Part shown: one piece after another, positions 35,099 through 43,307 of the stretch
Numbering within the stretch: the stretch's first letter is position 1
Layout of the letters: every line of letters begins with the position of its first letter
Source of the DNA: JABMNT01 sp048262255
GTDB taxonomy: Bacteria > Pseudomonadota > Alphaproteobacteria > Rhodospirillales > Casp-alpha2
Direction: 5' to 3'
Length of the DNA stretch: 64,000 nt
NCBI GenBank assembly: GCA_048262255.1
Contig: JBLXFH010000002.1
Coordinates: 186,001 to 250,000 of the forward strand
The notes under the pieces: generated by a model
The model's database searches: none
What the model was told of the DNA's origin: nothing
The model's input: the letters and a program-made list of their open reading frames with translations, nothing else
Position numbers and translations under genes: made by a program

Positions 35099-35734
35099 AT
35101 GGAAGTCATCCTTATGGAACGCGTTGAGAAACTTGGCCAGATGGGCGATGTGGTCAACGTCAAACCGGGTTTTGCCCGAAATTTCCTTTTGCCCCAAGGC
35201 AAAGCCCTGCGCGCAACGGAAGCCAACCGCGCCCAGTTTGAAACGCAGCGCGCTCAGTTGGAGGCCGCAAACCTGGAAAAACGCTCGGAAGCCCAGTCTG
35301 TCGCCGATAAGATGGAAGCTGTTACCGTTATTCTGGTTCGCCAGGCGGGCGATGCCGGTCAATTGTACGGCTCCGTTAATGCACGCGATATTGCCGATGC
35401 CCTGACAAAGGATGGTTTTACCGTCACCCGGACTCAGGTTCGTCAGGACATTCCGATCAAACATCTCGGCCTGCACGACGTTCTTGTTTCTTTGCACCCG
35501 GAAGTGACCATTACCATTACGGCCAACGTTGCCCGTTCGGTTGAGGAAGCCAAAATCCAGGCCGAAACCGGCAAAGCGATGCTCTCTTCTATTGAGGAAG
35601 AAGCCCGCGCCGAGGCTGCTGCCCGCGAAGCGGAGTTGAATGCCGATGAAGCCATCATCGAACAGGCGGAAGCCGTCTTCGAAGATGGCGCCGCGCCGGA
35701 ACTGGTTGAAGAAGAAACCGATTCGGAAAAATAA
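35099..35734 (+). CDS. rplI: 50S ribosomal protein L9
   Basis: Binds 23S rRNA near the L1 stalk. The N-terminal domain is canonical (MEVILMERVEKLGQMGDVVN, PGFARNFLLPQGKA). A long central helix and the C-terminal RNA-binding domain (about 80-148, LYGSVNARDIADAL) follow. The 211 residues exceed the usual 148-150 because of an acidic Ala/Glu-rich tail, a form common in alphaproteobacteria. The start has GTAGGAG upstream. A strong terminator lies 32 bases after the stop. Confidence 0.97.
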   Translation: MEVILMERVEKLGQMGDVVNVKPGFARNFLLPQGKALRATEANRAQFETQRAQLEAANLEKRSEAQSVADKMEAVTVILVRQAGDAGQLYGSVNARDIADALTKDGFTVTRTQVRQDIPIKHLGLHDVLVSLHPEVTITITANVARSVEEAKIQAETGKAMLSSIEEEARAEAAAREAELNADEAIIEQAEAVFEDGAAPELVEEETDSEK

Positions 35735-35765
35735 TACCGAAAACGCAGGTTTCTTACCTGATCTG

Positions 35766-35798
35766 AAAGCGGCGTACCTATTGGTACGCCGCTTTTTT
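35766..35798 (+). terminator. Rho-independent terminator after rplI
   Basis: A perfect 13-bp stem AAAGCGGCGTACC (35766-35778) with GGTACGCCGCTTT (35783-35795) and a TATT loop, followed by further T residues. It ends the rpsF-rpsR-DUF2232-rplI transcript. Confidence 0.95.
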
Positions 35799-35816
35799 AT
35801 GGACTCAATTTGAATT

Positions 35817-35836
35817 TTATCCACAATTTATCCACA
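35817..35836 (+). promoter_or_regulatory. Tandem perfect DnaA boxes upstream of dnaB
   Basis: TTATCCACA occurs at 35817-35825 and 35828-35836 in the same orientation, 11 bases apart (one helical turn). Both match the high-affinity DnaA consensus exactly. They lie 107 bases upstream of the dnaB start and just past the rplI terminator, in the region where the dnaB promoter should be. Confidence 0.75.
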
Positions 35837-35942
35837 TATCCTCAGCCAAGCGTTATTTTCAGGATTCCGCCCCCAATGTCCTCGTAACTCAGATTTCTTT
35901 TAACTGTCTATGAGAAGGTGAAGTCTTTAGGTTGCTCCGATC

Positions 35943-37469
35943 ATGCCCACAACATTTCCTCCCGAAACAAACTTTGATCCTTCCGATCCCGGCTATGCTG
36001 ATATCCCGCAATCGGATACGGCGGCTCAGGCCTTTCGCACCATGCCGCACAATCTGGAAGCGGAAAAAGGCCTCTTGGGAGCCATTTTACTGAACAACCG
36101 GGCCTATGAACGCATTTCCGAATTCCTGCTACCCCAGCATTTTGCCTATGAACGTCATGGTCGTATCTATGAAGCAATTACCAAGCTGATTGAGCGTGGA
36201 CAAATCGCCGACGGCATAACCCTGCAGCGGTTTTTCGAGCACGACCAGAATCTGGCCGAAATTGGCGGCCCCGCCTATCTGGCCGAATTGATGAGCGCTG
36301 CTGCCAGCGTAATCAACGCCGGTGAATACGGACGCATTGTCTACGATCTTTATTTGAAACGCGAAATCATCAATCTCGGCGAAGATATGGTGAGCAGTGC
36401 CTATCAAGGTGGCGTTGATGAAACGGCAACCGACCAGATCGAAAAAGCCGAGCAAAGCCTCTATGACCTGGCGACCGCCGGAGAAACCGATGGCGGTTTC
36501 AAGGATTTCAAGTCCGCCATTATCGACGCTATTTCCATCGCCGATGCAGCGCACCGGCGCGAAGGCGGTCTGGCTGGCGTGGGCACCGGGTTCCGGGATC
36601 TGGACACCAAATTGGGCGGCCTGCACAACTCCGATTTGCTCATTCTGGCTGGCCGCCCGAGTATGGGGAAAACGGCGCTGGTCACTAACATGGCCTTTAA
36701 CATCGCCTATAATTACGCCCAGACCAGCGGAGAAGAAGGGGCTGTTGTCGGATTCTTTTCTCTGGAGATGTCGGCCGAACAGCTAGCGGCGCGTATTCTC
36801 TCTGAGCAGTCCAATATCGCGTCGGATAAAATGCGCAAAGGCCTGCTCAGCAACGACGAGTTTTCCGCCCTCGCCACCTGCGCCAACACCCTGCATGAAA
36901 TTCCGTTCTATATCGACGACACCCCGGCGCTGACTGTCAGCGCGCTCCGGACCCGGGCCCGGCGTCTCAAGCGCCAGCATAATCTGGGCGTCATCATCGT
37001 CGATTATTTGCAGCTGATTGCTGGCAACCCCAATTCCCGTGGCGATGGCCGGGTTAACGAAGTGTCGGAAATCACCCGGGGACTCAAGACCCTGGCCAAG
37101 GAACTCAGCGTTCCGGTGATCGCCCTGTCACAGTTGTCGCGTCAGGTTGAGAGCCGCGACCCGCCGCGGCCCCAGTTGTCGGATCTCCGTGAATCCGGTT
37201 CCATTGAGCAGGATGCCGATGTGGTCATGTTCATCTACCGTGAAGACTACTACATGGAACGCAAGAAGCCTGGCCGCCGCGCCGAAGAGGACGAAACCAA
37301 GTTTTTTGAACGCGAAGCCAAATGGGAAGAGAACCTGGAAAAAATCCAGGGCCTTGCGGAAGTCATCGTCGCGAAACAGCGGCATGGCCCGATCGGCGAT
37401 GTAACGCTGACATTCAACGGCGAGTTTACCCGCTTTGGCGATCATGACTGGCAGCATGATGACAACTAG
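35943..37469 (+). CDS. dnaB: Replicative DNA helicase DnaB
   Basis: Hexameric helicase that unwinds the replication fork. The 508 residues have the N-terminal collar domain (MPHNLEAEKGLLGAILLNNR), a linker region, and a RecA-like C-terminal domain with Walker A AGRPSMGKTALV, Walker B VIIVDYLQLIAG and ALSQLSRQVESR. No intein is present. It carries an insertion-like charged stretch near the end (KKPGRRAEEDETKFFEREAK), which is a normal family feature. Two consensus DnaA boxes lie upstream. Confidence 0.97.
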   Translation: MPTTFPPETNFDPSDPGYADIPQSDTAAQAFRTMPHNLEAEKGLLGAILLNNRAYERISEFLLPQHFAYERHGRIYEAITKLIERGQIADGITLQRFFEHDQNLAEIGGPAYLAELMSAAASVINAGEYGRIVYDLYLKREIINLGEDMVSSAYQGGVDETATDQIEKAEQSLYDLATAGETDGGFKDFKSAIIDAISIADAAHRREGGLAGVGTGFRDLDTKLGGLHNSDLLILAGRPSMGKTALVTNMAFNIAYNYAQTSGEEGAVVGFFSLEMSAEQLAARILSEQSNIASDKMRKGLLSNDEFSALATCANTLHEIPFYIDDTPALTVSALRTRARRLKRQHNLGVIIVDYLQLIAGNPNSRGDGRVNEVSEITRGLKTLAKELSVPVIALSQLSRQVESRDPPRPQLSDLRESGSIEQDADVVMFIYREDYYMERKKPGRRAEEDETKFFEREAKWEENLEKIQGLAEVIVAKQRHGPIGDVTLTFNGEFTRFGDHDWQHDDN

Positions 37470-37515
37470 CGGAACGTTTGATCTCGAATGCATTCGGGGT
37501 TAAACATGCTGGACA

Positions 37516-38619
37516 ATGACCGCACCCGCACCTGACCCCGGCGCAAAAGCCGTCCTGACCATAGACTTGGGCGCTATTTGCGAAAACTACCATATTTTGC
37601 GACGCCAGCTGAACGGTGTTGAATGTGCCGCCGTAGTCAAGGCCGATGGTTATGGGTTGGGTGCTGTGCATGTGGGGGCTGCCCTCGCGAAGGCCGGATG
37701 CCGCACTTTCTTTGTCGCCCAACTGGATGAAGGCATTGCTTTGCGGGACGTTGTTGGCGATGCCGAAATCCACATCCTCAACGGACTGGCGCCCAATGCC
37801 GAAGACGTTTTTCGTGCCCATCAGCTGATCCCGGTTCTCGGCAGCTTGCACGACATCGACATCTGGCAGGCTTATTCCCGGCAATTTGACCTGCCCTGCG
37901 ACATTCATGTCGATACCGGCATGCTGCGGCTTGGGCTGCCGCCTGATGAATTGCAACAGATCGCCGACAGCCCGGACCGCATCGCCGGGCTCAACATCAA
38001 TACCGTTCTCAGTCATCTGGCCTCCGCTGATGAGCCGCAAAGCACCCAAACCGGCGCGCAGCTTCAGGCCTTCAAACAGGCCCGGCGTATTCTGCCCATG
38101 GCGCGCGCCTCTCTGGCCAATTCATCAGGCGTATTCTGGGGGCAACCCTTTCATTACGATCTGGCGAGGCCTGGTGTTGCGCTCTATGGCGTCAACCCGA
38201 CGCCTTTTAACGAAAATCCCATGCGGCCCTGCATCACCCTATTGGCTCGGGTTGTCCAGATTCGTAACGCCAGCACCGGCGAAACCGTCGGTTATGGTGC
38301 CACCCACAAGCTTACCAGACCGTCAAAGATAGCAACGCTGGCGGTAGGCTACGCCGACGGATATTTACGCTCGCTTTCCGACAAGGCCTATGGCTACATG
38401 GGGGAAACGAAAATTCCGCTGGTTGGTCGTGTTTCCATGGACCTGATTACCTTTGATGTCACCGATGTCCCTGGCCAGCAATGCCATCCCGGTGCCTGGG
38501 TTGAACTGATCGGCTCCCGTCATTCGGTTGACGATCTGGCCCATGAAGCCGGCACGATCGGATATGAGGTTTTAACCAGCCTCGGGAACCGCTATCATCG
38601 CATTTACAAGAACGACTAA
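37516..38619 (+). CDS. alr: Alanine racemase
   Basis: PLP enzyme supplying D-alanine for peptidoglycan. The 367 residues show the PLP-lysine motif AAVVKADGYGLGAVHVG, the catalytic Tyr in GRVSMDLITFDV-region architecture, and VGYGATHKL. ATG 37516 begins MTAPAPDPGAKAVLTIDLGA. It follows dnaB by 46 bases, an arrangement conserved in many Proteobacteria. Confidence 0.96.
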   Translation: MTAPAPDPGAKAVLTIDLGAICENYHILRRQLNGVECAAVVKADGYGLGAVHVGAALAKAGCRTFFVAQLDEGIALRDVVGDAEIHILNGLAPNAEDVFRAHQLIPVLGSLHDIDIWQAYSRQFDLPCDIHVDTGMLRLGLPPDELQQIADSPDRIAGLNINTVLSHLASADEPQSTQTGAQLQAFKQARRILPMARASLANSSGVFWGQPFHYDLARPGVALYGVNPTPFNENPMRPCITLLARVVQIRNASTGETVGYGATHKLTRPSKIATLAVGYADGYLRSLSDKAYGYMGETKIPLVGRVSMDLITFDVTDVPGQQCHPGAWVELIGSRHSVDDLAHEAGTIGYEVLTSLGNRYHRIYKND

Positions 38620-38633
38620 GGGCTGCTCTCCGT

Positions 38634-39407
38634 ATGAAATTCCTGCAAACCATTGGCCGCGTGTTTTTGGCCTTTCTGGCGACCGCCGGGCGGTTGTCGA
38701 TGTTTACGATCAGCGGTATCGGGCATTGCCTGCGCCCGCCGTTTTATTTCCGCATCATCGGCAAACAGATGATCGAGATCGGCTATTATTCCCTGCCGGT
38801 TGTCGGCCTGACCGCGGTTTTTGCCGGCATGGTGCTGGCCCTGCAGAGTTACACCGGTTTCGCCCGCTTTTCAGCGGAAGGCGCCATCGCCAATGTGGTT
38901 GTTCTTTCCATCACCCGCGAACTGGGTCCGGTGCTGGCCGGGCTCATGGTCGCCGGTCGCATTGGCGCGGCCATGGCGGCGGAAATCGGGACCATGCGGG
39001 TCACAGAACAAATCGACGCCCTGACCACATTGTCCACCAACCCCATGAAATATCTGGTTGCACCGCGTCTTATTGCCGGCCTGACGATGATGCCGCTTCT
39101 GGTTCTGGTTGCCGATATCATCGGGGTTTTCGGCGGCTATCTGGTCGCCGTCTACAAGCTCGGTTTCAATCCCGCCAACTACATCCAGAACACCTGGAAT
39201 TTTCTTGAAGCATCTGATGTGATCTCGGGGCTGGTCAAAGCCTCTGCCTTCGGATTCATCATTACGCTGATGGGCTGTTACCACGGGTATAATTCCAAGG
39301 GCGGCGCACAGGGTGTCGGCATGGCAACCACGAATGCCGTGGTTTCCGCCTCCATACTGATCCTGTGCTCCGATTACATCCTGACCGAAATCTTCTTTTC
39401 CAAGTAG
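38634..39407 (+). CDS. mlaE: MlaE-type phospholipid ABC permease
   Basis: Inner-membrane permease of an Mla-type lipid transporter that maintains outer-membrane asymmetry. The 257 residues contain five or six helices and the MlaE signatures FAGMVLALQSYTGFARFSAE, TRELGPVLAGLMVAGRIGAA and AAEIGTMRVTEQIDAL. It pairs with the ATPase mlaF 11 bases downstream. No MlaD-type (MCE domain) protein follows. Confidence 0.95.
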   Translation: MKFLQTIGRVFLAFLATAGRLSMFTISGIGHCLRPPFYFRIIGKQMIEIGYYSLPVVGLTAVFAGMVLALQSYTGFARFSAEGAIANVVVLSITRELGPVLAGLMVAGRIGAAMAAEIGTMRVTEQIDALTTLSTNPMKYLVAPRLIAGLTMMPLLVLVADIIGVFGGYLVAVYKLGFNPANYIQNTWNFLEASDVISGLVKASAFGFIITLMGCYHGYNSKGGAQGVGMATTNAVVSASILILCSDYILTEIFFSK

Positions 39408-39418
39408 GCTGAGAGAGC

Positions 39419-40198
39419 ATGCCCGACGCCCCCCAACCGATGATCCGCCTCAAGGATGTGCACAAGTCCTTTGGCCCGAAACATGTCCTCAACGGACTCG
39501 ATCTGGAAGTTGGCAAGGGCGAAAGCCTAGTCATTATCGGTGGCTCCGGCACTGGGAAATCGGTTGCCATCAAGTGTATTCTCGGCCTGCTCACGCCAGA
39601 TCAGGGGCGCATTGAAATCAATGGCCAGAACGTGGTGGGCATGGACAAACCGGAGCGTGAGAAAATCAACAACCAGATTGGCATGCTGTTTCAGGCTGCC
39701 GCCCTGTTCGACAGCCTGCCGGTCTGGGAAAATGTTGCTTTCGGATTGCTTTCGGAAGGCCTCGCTGATCGCGACGAAGCCCGCCAGATCGCCATTGAGA
39801 AGCTGGCGCTGGTCGGTTTGACCGAAAAACTGGCCAACGCATGGCCTGCCGATCTGTCTGGCGGCATGCAAAAACGCGTCGGCCTTGCCCGCGCTATCGC
39901 CACCAACCCGGAAATCATTTTCTTCGATGAACCGACCACCGGTCTCGACCCGATCATGGCCGACATCATCAATAACCTGATTGTTGCCGTGAACCGGAAA
40001 ATCGGCGCAACGTCACTGACCATCACCCACGATATGCAATCAGCAAAAAAAATCGGCGACCGCATCGCCATGCTCTATCAGGGCCAGATCATCTGGGTTG
40101 GCCCAGCTGACCAGATTGATAATTCAGGGAATGAATACGTCGATCAGTTCATTCATGGCCGTGTTGACGGCCCCATCAAGATGGCGCTAAGGGCCTGA
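39419..40198 (+). CDS. mlaF: MlaF-type ABC transporter ATPase
   Basis: ATPase partner of MlaE. The 259 residues have Walker A GGSGTGKSVAIK, signature LSGGMQKRVGLARAI, Walker B IIFFDEPTTGLDP and the H-loop THDMQSAKK. The C-terminal extension (VDQFIHGRVDGPIKM) is typical of the MlaF group. Expected partners MlaD, MlaB and MlaC are not adjacent. Confidence 0.95.
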   Translation: MPDAPQPMIRLKDVHKSFGPKHVLNGLDLEVGKGESLVIIGGSGTGKSVAIKCILGLLTPDQGRIEINGQNVVGMDKPEREKINNQIGMLFQAAALFDSLPVWENVAFGLLSEGLADRDEARQIAIEKLALVGLTEKLANAWPADLSGGMQKRVGLARAIATNPEIIFFDEPTTGLDPIMADIINNLIVAVNRKIGATSLTITHDMQSAKKIGDRIAMLYQGQIIWVGPADQIDNSGNEYVDQFIHGRVDGPIKMALRA

Positions 40199-40292
40199 TT
40201 GCTCCAAGTCCCCGCTCGCATAAAATGTTCTCTGGTTTCTCATACGATCAGCCCTTACGGTCGGGCTTCAATGAATCTTTAGGAAATCTCCA

Positions 40293-40982
40293 ATGATCAG
40301 AAACCGGTTTCAGCTTGCCCTACTGCTGGCAGCCCCTTTCATCCTGAATGCCTGCGCCAGCAACGTCAAAACCGTTGAGCAGGCCTTTCAGGAATATCTG
40401 GCCGAAGATTTCCCGGACACCAAAGTACTGGTCTATTCGGAAATCAGCAATAAATGGACCCGCACTTACGGATTTCCGCTGGTTAGAGATGCCTACATCA
40501 AAGCCATGTCCGATTGTCAGTCGATTGCCAATCATTGCAAGCTTTATGCCGTTGGCAACGAGCGGGTAGATGACCTGTCCGAAACCGAGAAAAAACAGGC
40601 CATGCAAAAATACGAGGCGTCCCTCCAGCAAACGCCAAAGCCCAAAGGCACTGAAACATATCTCGCCGGAGATGAAATAAAGGCCGCCTTCAATGGGGAA
40701 AAGCTGATAGTCAAAACCGCGTCCGGGTTACGCCTGACCGTTGCCCTTGCTGATAACGGCTGCCTCAAGGCGATACCGGAACTGGGACAAAATCTGCCTG
40801 CCTTTATGGCTACTGGCGACACAGGAAAATGGTGGATCAGAGGCAAAACCTTCTGCCGTCAATTTACAAAATGGTTTGATGGAGCCTCACGCTGCCATCA
40901 GATATCGGAAGAAAACGGCCTTTATCTCCTTTATTATAAAGGCAAGGTGTCAAGCACGGCGCGGATTGAGAAAGCCGTCTAA
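40293..40982 (+). CDS. Putative lipoprotein, function unknown
   Basis: I do not recognise the family. The 229 residues begin with a signal peptide ending in a lipobox (FILNAC, Cys about 21), so it should be lipidated in the inner or outer membrane. The mature part has five further cysteines, including SDCQSIANHCKLYAVGNERV, FCRQFTKWFDGASRCHQIS and a Cys in ADNGCLKAI. AGGAA precedes the start. It lies 94 bases after mlaF, in the position where mlaD would be expected. A role with MlaEF is possible but unsupported by sequence. Confidence 0.8.
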   Translation: MIRNRFQLALLLAAPFILNACASNVKTVEQAFQEYLAEDFPDTKVLVYSEISNKWTRTYGFPLVRDAYIKAMSDCQSIANHCKLYAVGNERVDDLSETEKKQAMQKYEASLQQTPKPKGTETYLAGDEIKAAFNGEKLIVKTASGLRLTVALADNGCLKAIPELGQNLPAFMATGDTGKWWIRGKTFCRQFTKWFDGASRCHQISEENGLYLLYYKGKVSSTARIEKAV

Positions 40983-41098
40983 ACCCCGGGTGATATGGAA
41001 GTTTTATCCCTCTCGACGGAGGCTGATTAACTTCGGAGCAAAAAGCACCACGCCGCTGTTGAGGCAACCGGTGGTCAGGCGTACAATCGTATCGCATA

Positions 41099-41130
41099 CA
41101 GACGGAAGGTGTTTCCGTCTGCGGCGTTTT
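41099..41130 (+). terminator. Weak hairpin terminator candidate before radA
   Basis: CAGACGGAA (41099-41107) pairs with TTCCGTCTG (41113-41121) across a 5-base loop and is followed by CGGCGTTTT. The short T-run makes it a weak terminator for the lipoprotein gene. Confidence 0.4.
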
Positions 41131-41180
41131 CCGTGTCGCCTCACTAAGCGGCGAGACCTTGCCAGCAGGAGCGCTCGCTT

Positions 41181-42617
41181 TTGGCCCGAAAATCAACGAC
41201 TTATGTTTGCCAAAGCTGCGGAACCAGCCACCCAAAGTGGGCCGGGCAGTGTGATTCCTGCGGCGAATGGAATTCCCTTGCCGAAGAACAGGCCAGCGAA
41301 TCGGCACCGAAAGGCTTAAGCGCCGGCAAAGGACGTCGCATTGAGTTTGTCGGTCTGAAAGGCACGGGCGAACGCCCGCCGCGCCGTATTTCAGGAATTA
41401 ACGAGTTTGACCGGGTGGCCGGTGGCGGCCTGGTGCCGGGCTCCGCCACGCTGGTTGGCGGTGATCCGGGCATCGGCAAATCGACCCTGCTCATGCAGGT
41501 CACGGCGGCGCTGTCGAAAACCATGTCGTGCGCCTATATTTCCGGCGAGGAAGCCATCGAGCAATTGCGCATGCGGGCCGACCGCTTGGGGCTGGCCGAC
41601 AGCGCCGTTGATCTGGCGACAGCCACATCGGTGCGCGACATCGTAACGACGCTGGATGATGTGGAAACGCCGGGGCTGGTGATTATCGATTCCATACAAT
41701 GCATGTATGTGGACAGCATTGATTCCGCGCCCGGCACCGTCAGTCAGGTGCGCAGTTCGGCGCAGGAACTGATCCGCGTCGCCAAACGCCGCGGCTTCGC
41801 GCTTATACTGGTCGGCCACGTGACCAAGGAAGGCACCATAGCCGGGCCGAGAGTGCTTGAGCATATGGTCGATACGGTGATGTACTTTGAAGGTGATCAA
41901 AGCCACCAGTTCCGGATTCTGCGCGCCGTCAAGAACCGCTTTGGCGCGGCCGATGAAATCGGCGTGTTTGAAATGACCGAACTGGGCCTTGCCGAAGTCC
42001 CCAACCCGTCCGCGCTTTTTCTGTCGGAGCGCAGCAGCGATGTGACCGGTTCCAGTGTTTTTGCCGGCATGGAAGGCACGCGCCCTGTGCTCGTCGAAAT
42101 TCAATGCCTGATTGCACCCTCCAGCCAGGCAACACCCCGGCGTGCCGTGGTTGGTTGGGACAGTGGCCGGCTGGCCATGGTCATGGCGGTACTGGAGGCC
42201 AGATGCGGTCTTGCGCTTGGCGGGGCCGAGGTGTACCTAAACGTCGCTGGCGGACTGAAGATTTCGGAACCGGCGGCAGATTTGGCGGTTGCCGCCGCAC
42301 TGGTGTCGTCTCTGGGCGGCACACCTGTTCCGCCCGAGACTGTGGTTTTTGGTGAAATCGGGTTATCCGGTGAAGTGCGCGCCGTCAGCCAAATGGATGC
42401 GCGGCTCAAGGAAGCAGAAAAATTGGGTTTTTCACAGGCCATCATACCGGCACGCAAAAAAAAGGCGGGCCAGAAGTCCGCCTACAGCGGCAATCTGAAA
42501 ATCACCGAAATCCGCCATCTCAACGATCTGGTATTCCTGTTGCCGGAAAAGACGCCCGCCAAGCCGAATGCAAACGATCATTCCCATTTTGCCGTAGGTC
42601 GCGCCTCGAATGGATAA
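41181..42617 (+). CDS. radA: DNA repair protein RadA
   Basis: RecA-like ATPase that extends D-loops during recombination repair. The 478 residues have a C4 zinc finger (YVCQSCGTSHPKWAGQCDSC), Walker A GGDPGIGKSTLL, the RadA-specific VKNRFGAADEIG motif and a Lon-protease-like C-terminal domain. The start is TTG 41181, with AGGAG nine bases upstream. Its end overlaps the cvpA start by 8 bases. Confidence 0.96.
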   Translation: MARKSTTYVCQSCGTSHPKWAGQCDSCGEWNSLAEEQASESAPKGLSAGKGRRIEFVGLKGTGERPPRRISGINEFDRVAGGGLVPGSATLVGGDPGIGKSTLLMQVTAALSKTMSCAYISGEEAIEQLRMRADRLGLADSAVDLATATSVRDIVTTLDDVETPGLVIIDSIQCMYVDSIDSAPGTVSQVRSSAQELIRVAKRRGFALILVGHVTKEGTIAGPRVLEHMVDTVMYFEGDQSHQFRILRAVKNRFGAADEIGVFEMTELGLAEVPNPSALFLSERSSDVTGSSVFAGMEGTRPVLVEIQCLIAPSSQATPRRAVVGWDSGRLAMVMAVLEARCGLALGGAEVYLNVAGGLKISEPAADLAVAAALVSSLGGTPVPPETVVFGEIGLSGEVRAVSQMDARLKEAEKLGFSQAIIPARKKKAGQKSAYSGNLKITEIRHLNDLVFLLPEKTPAKPNANDHSHFAVGRASNG

Positions 42618-43290
42618 AATCAACAGCCTGCCGATAAATGTTTTTGACGCAGGCGTCATTCTGGTTCTGCTCGTCTCGGCTTTTCTCGCCTATTCGCGGG
42701 GATTTGTGCATGAGGTTCTGTCCATCGGCGGATGGATCGGCGCCATCTTCGCGACCTTCTACGGCTTTCCATATCTGAAACCCTATGCCCGCGAACTGAT
42801 CCCCATTGAACTGGCGGCGGATCTGACAGCGGGGTTGGTGGTTTTCCTGATCGCGCTGGTTATCCTTTCCTATATCACGCGCAGCATCTCGAAGAAGGTG
42901 CAAACCAGTATGTTGAACGCCCTCGACCGGGCACTCGGCTTTTTGTTCGGTCTGGTGCGTGGCGCCATTGTGGTCTGTATCGCCTATATGGGGCTTAATC
43001 TGGTCTGGCCGGAAAATGAGCAGCCCCCGCTGATCACCGAAGCCAAGTCCATGGAACTGATCCGCCCGGGCGCCCAGTTGCTGACCACCCTGCTGCCCAA
43101 TACCGGCGCCGCCGCCTCCACCACATCGGCGGGCGAGAAGGCCAAGAAGCTTTTTGGCGCAAAAGACGCGGTTAAAGATTTGATATCGCCAAAACCGAAA
43201 AGCGAAGGCACTTCGGAAAGCGGGGCCTATGGGCGAAAAGAACGTCAGGATATGGAACGCCTGATCGATTCCAGTGGACAAAACAACTAA
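42610..43290 (+). CDS. cvpA: CvpA family membrane protein
   Basis: Inner-membrane protein of the colicin V production family, required in E. coli for colicin V export and for envelope stress resistance; its molecular role is unclear. The 226 residues include four membrane helices in the first 130, with ILVLLVSAFLAYSRGFVHEV and LDRALGFLFGLVRGAIVVCI, and a hydrophilic Ala/Ser/Lys-rich tail. It overlaps radA and precedes purF by 17 bases, the widespread cvpA-purF pair. Confidence 0.92.
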   Translation: MDKINSLPINVFDAGVILVLLVSAFLAYSRGFVHEVLSIGGWIGAIFATFYGFPYLKPYARELIPIELAADLTAGLVVFLIALVILSYITRSISKKVQTSMLNALDRALGFLFGLVRGAIVVCIAYMGLNLVWPENEQPPLITEAKSMELIRPGAQLLTTLLPNTGAAASTTSAGEKAKKLFGAKDAVKDLISPKPKSEGTSESGAYGRKERQDMERLIDSSGQNN

Positions 43291-43307
43291 TGGATAAAAT
43301 TTGACAA

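Noticed and set aside
34793..35824. Minus-strand open frame of 343 codons across rplI
   Set aside because: Antisense to DUF2232 and L9, both well supported; the translation is low-complexity and unlike any protein I know.
35735..35942. Replication origin at the DnaA boxes
   Set aside because: Only two boxes, no AT-rich unwinding region and none of the usual origin neighbours.
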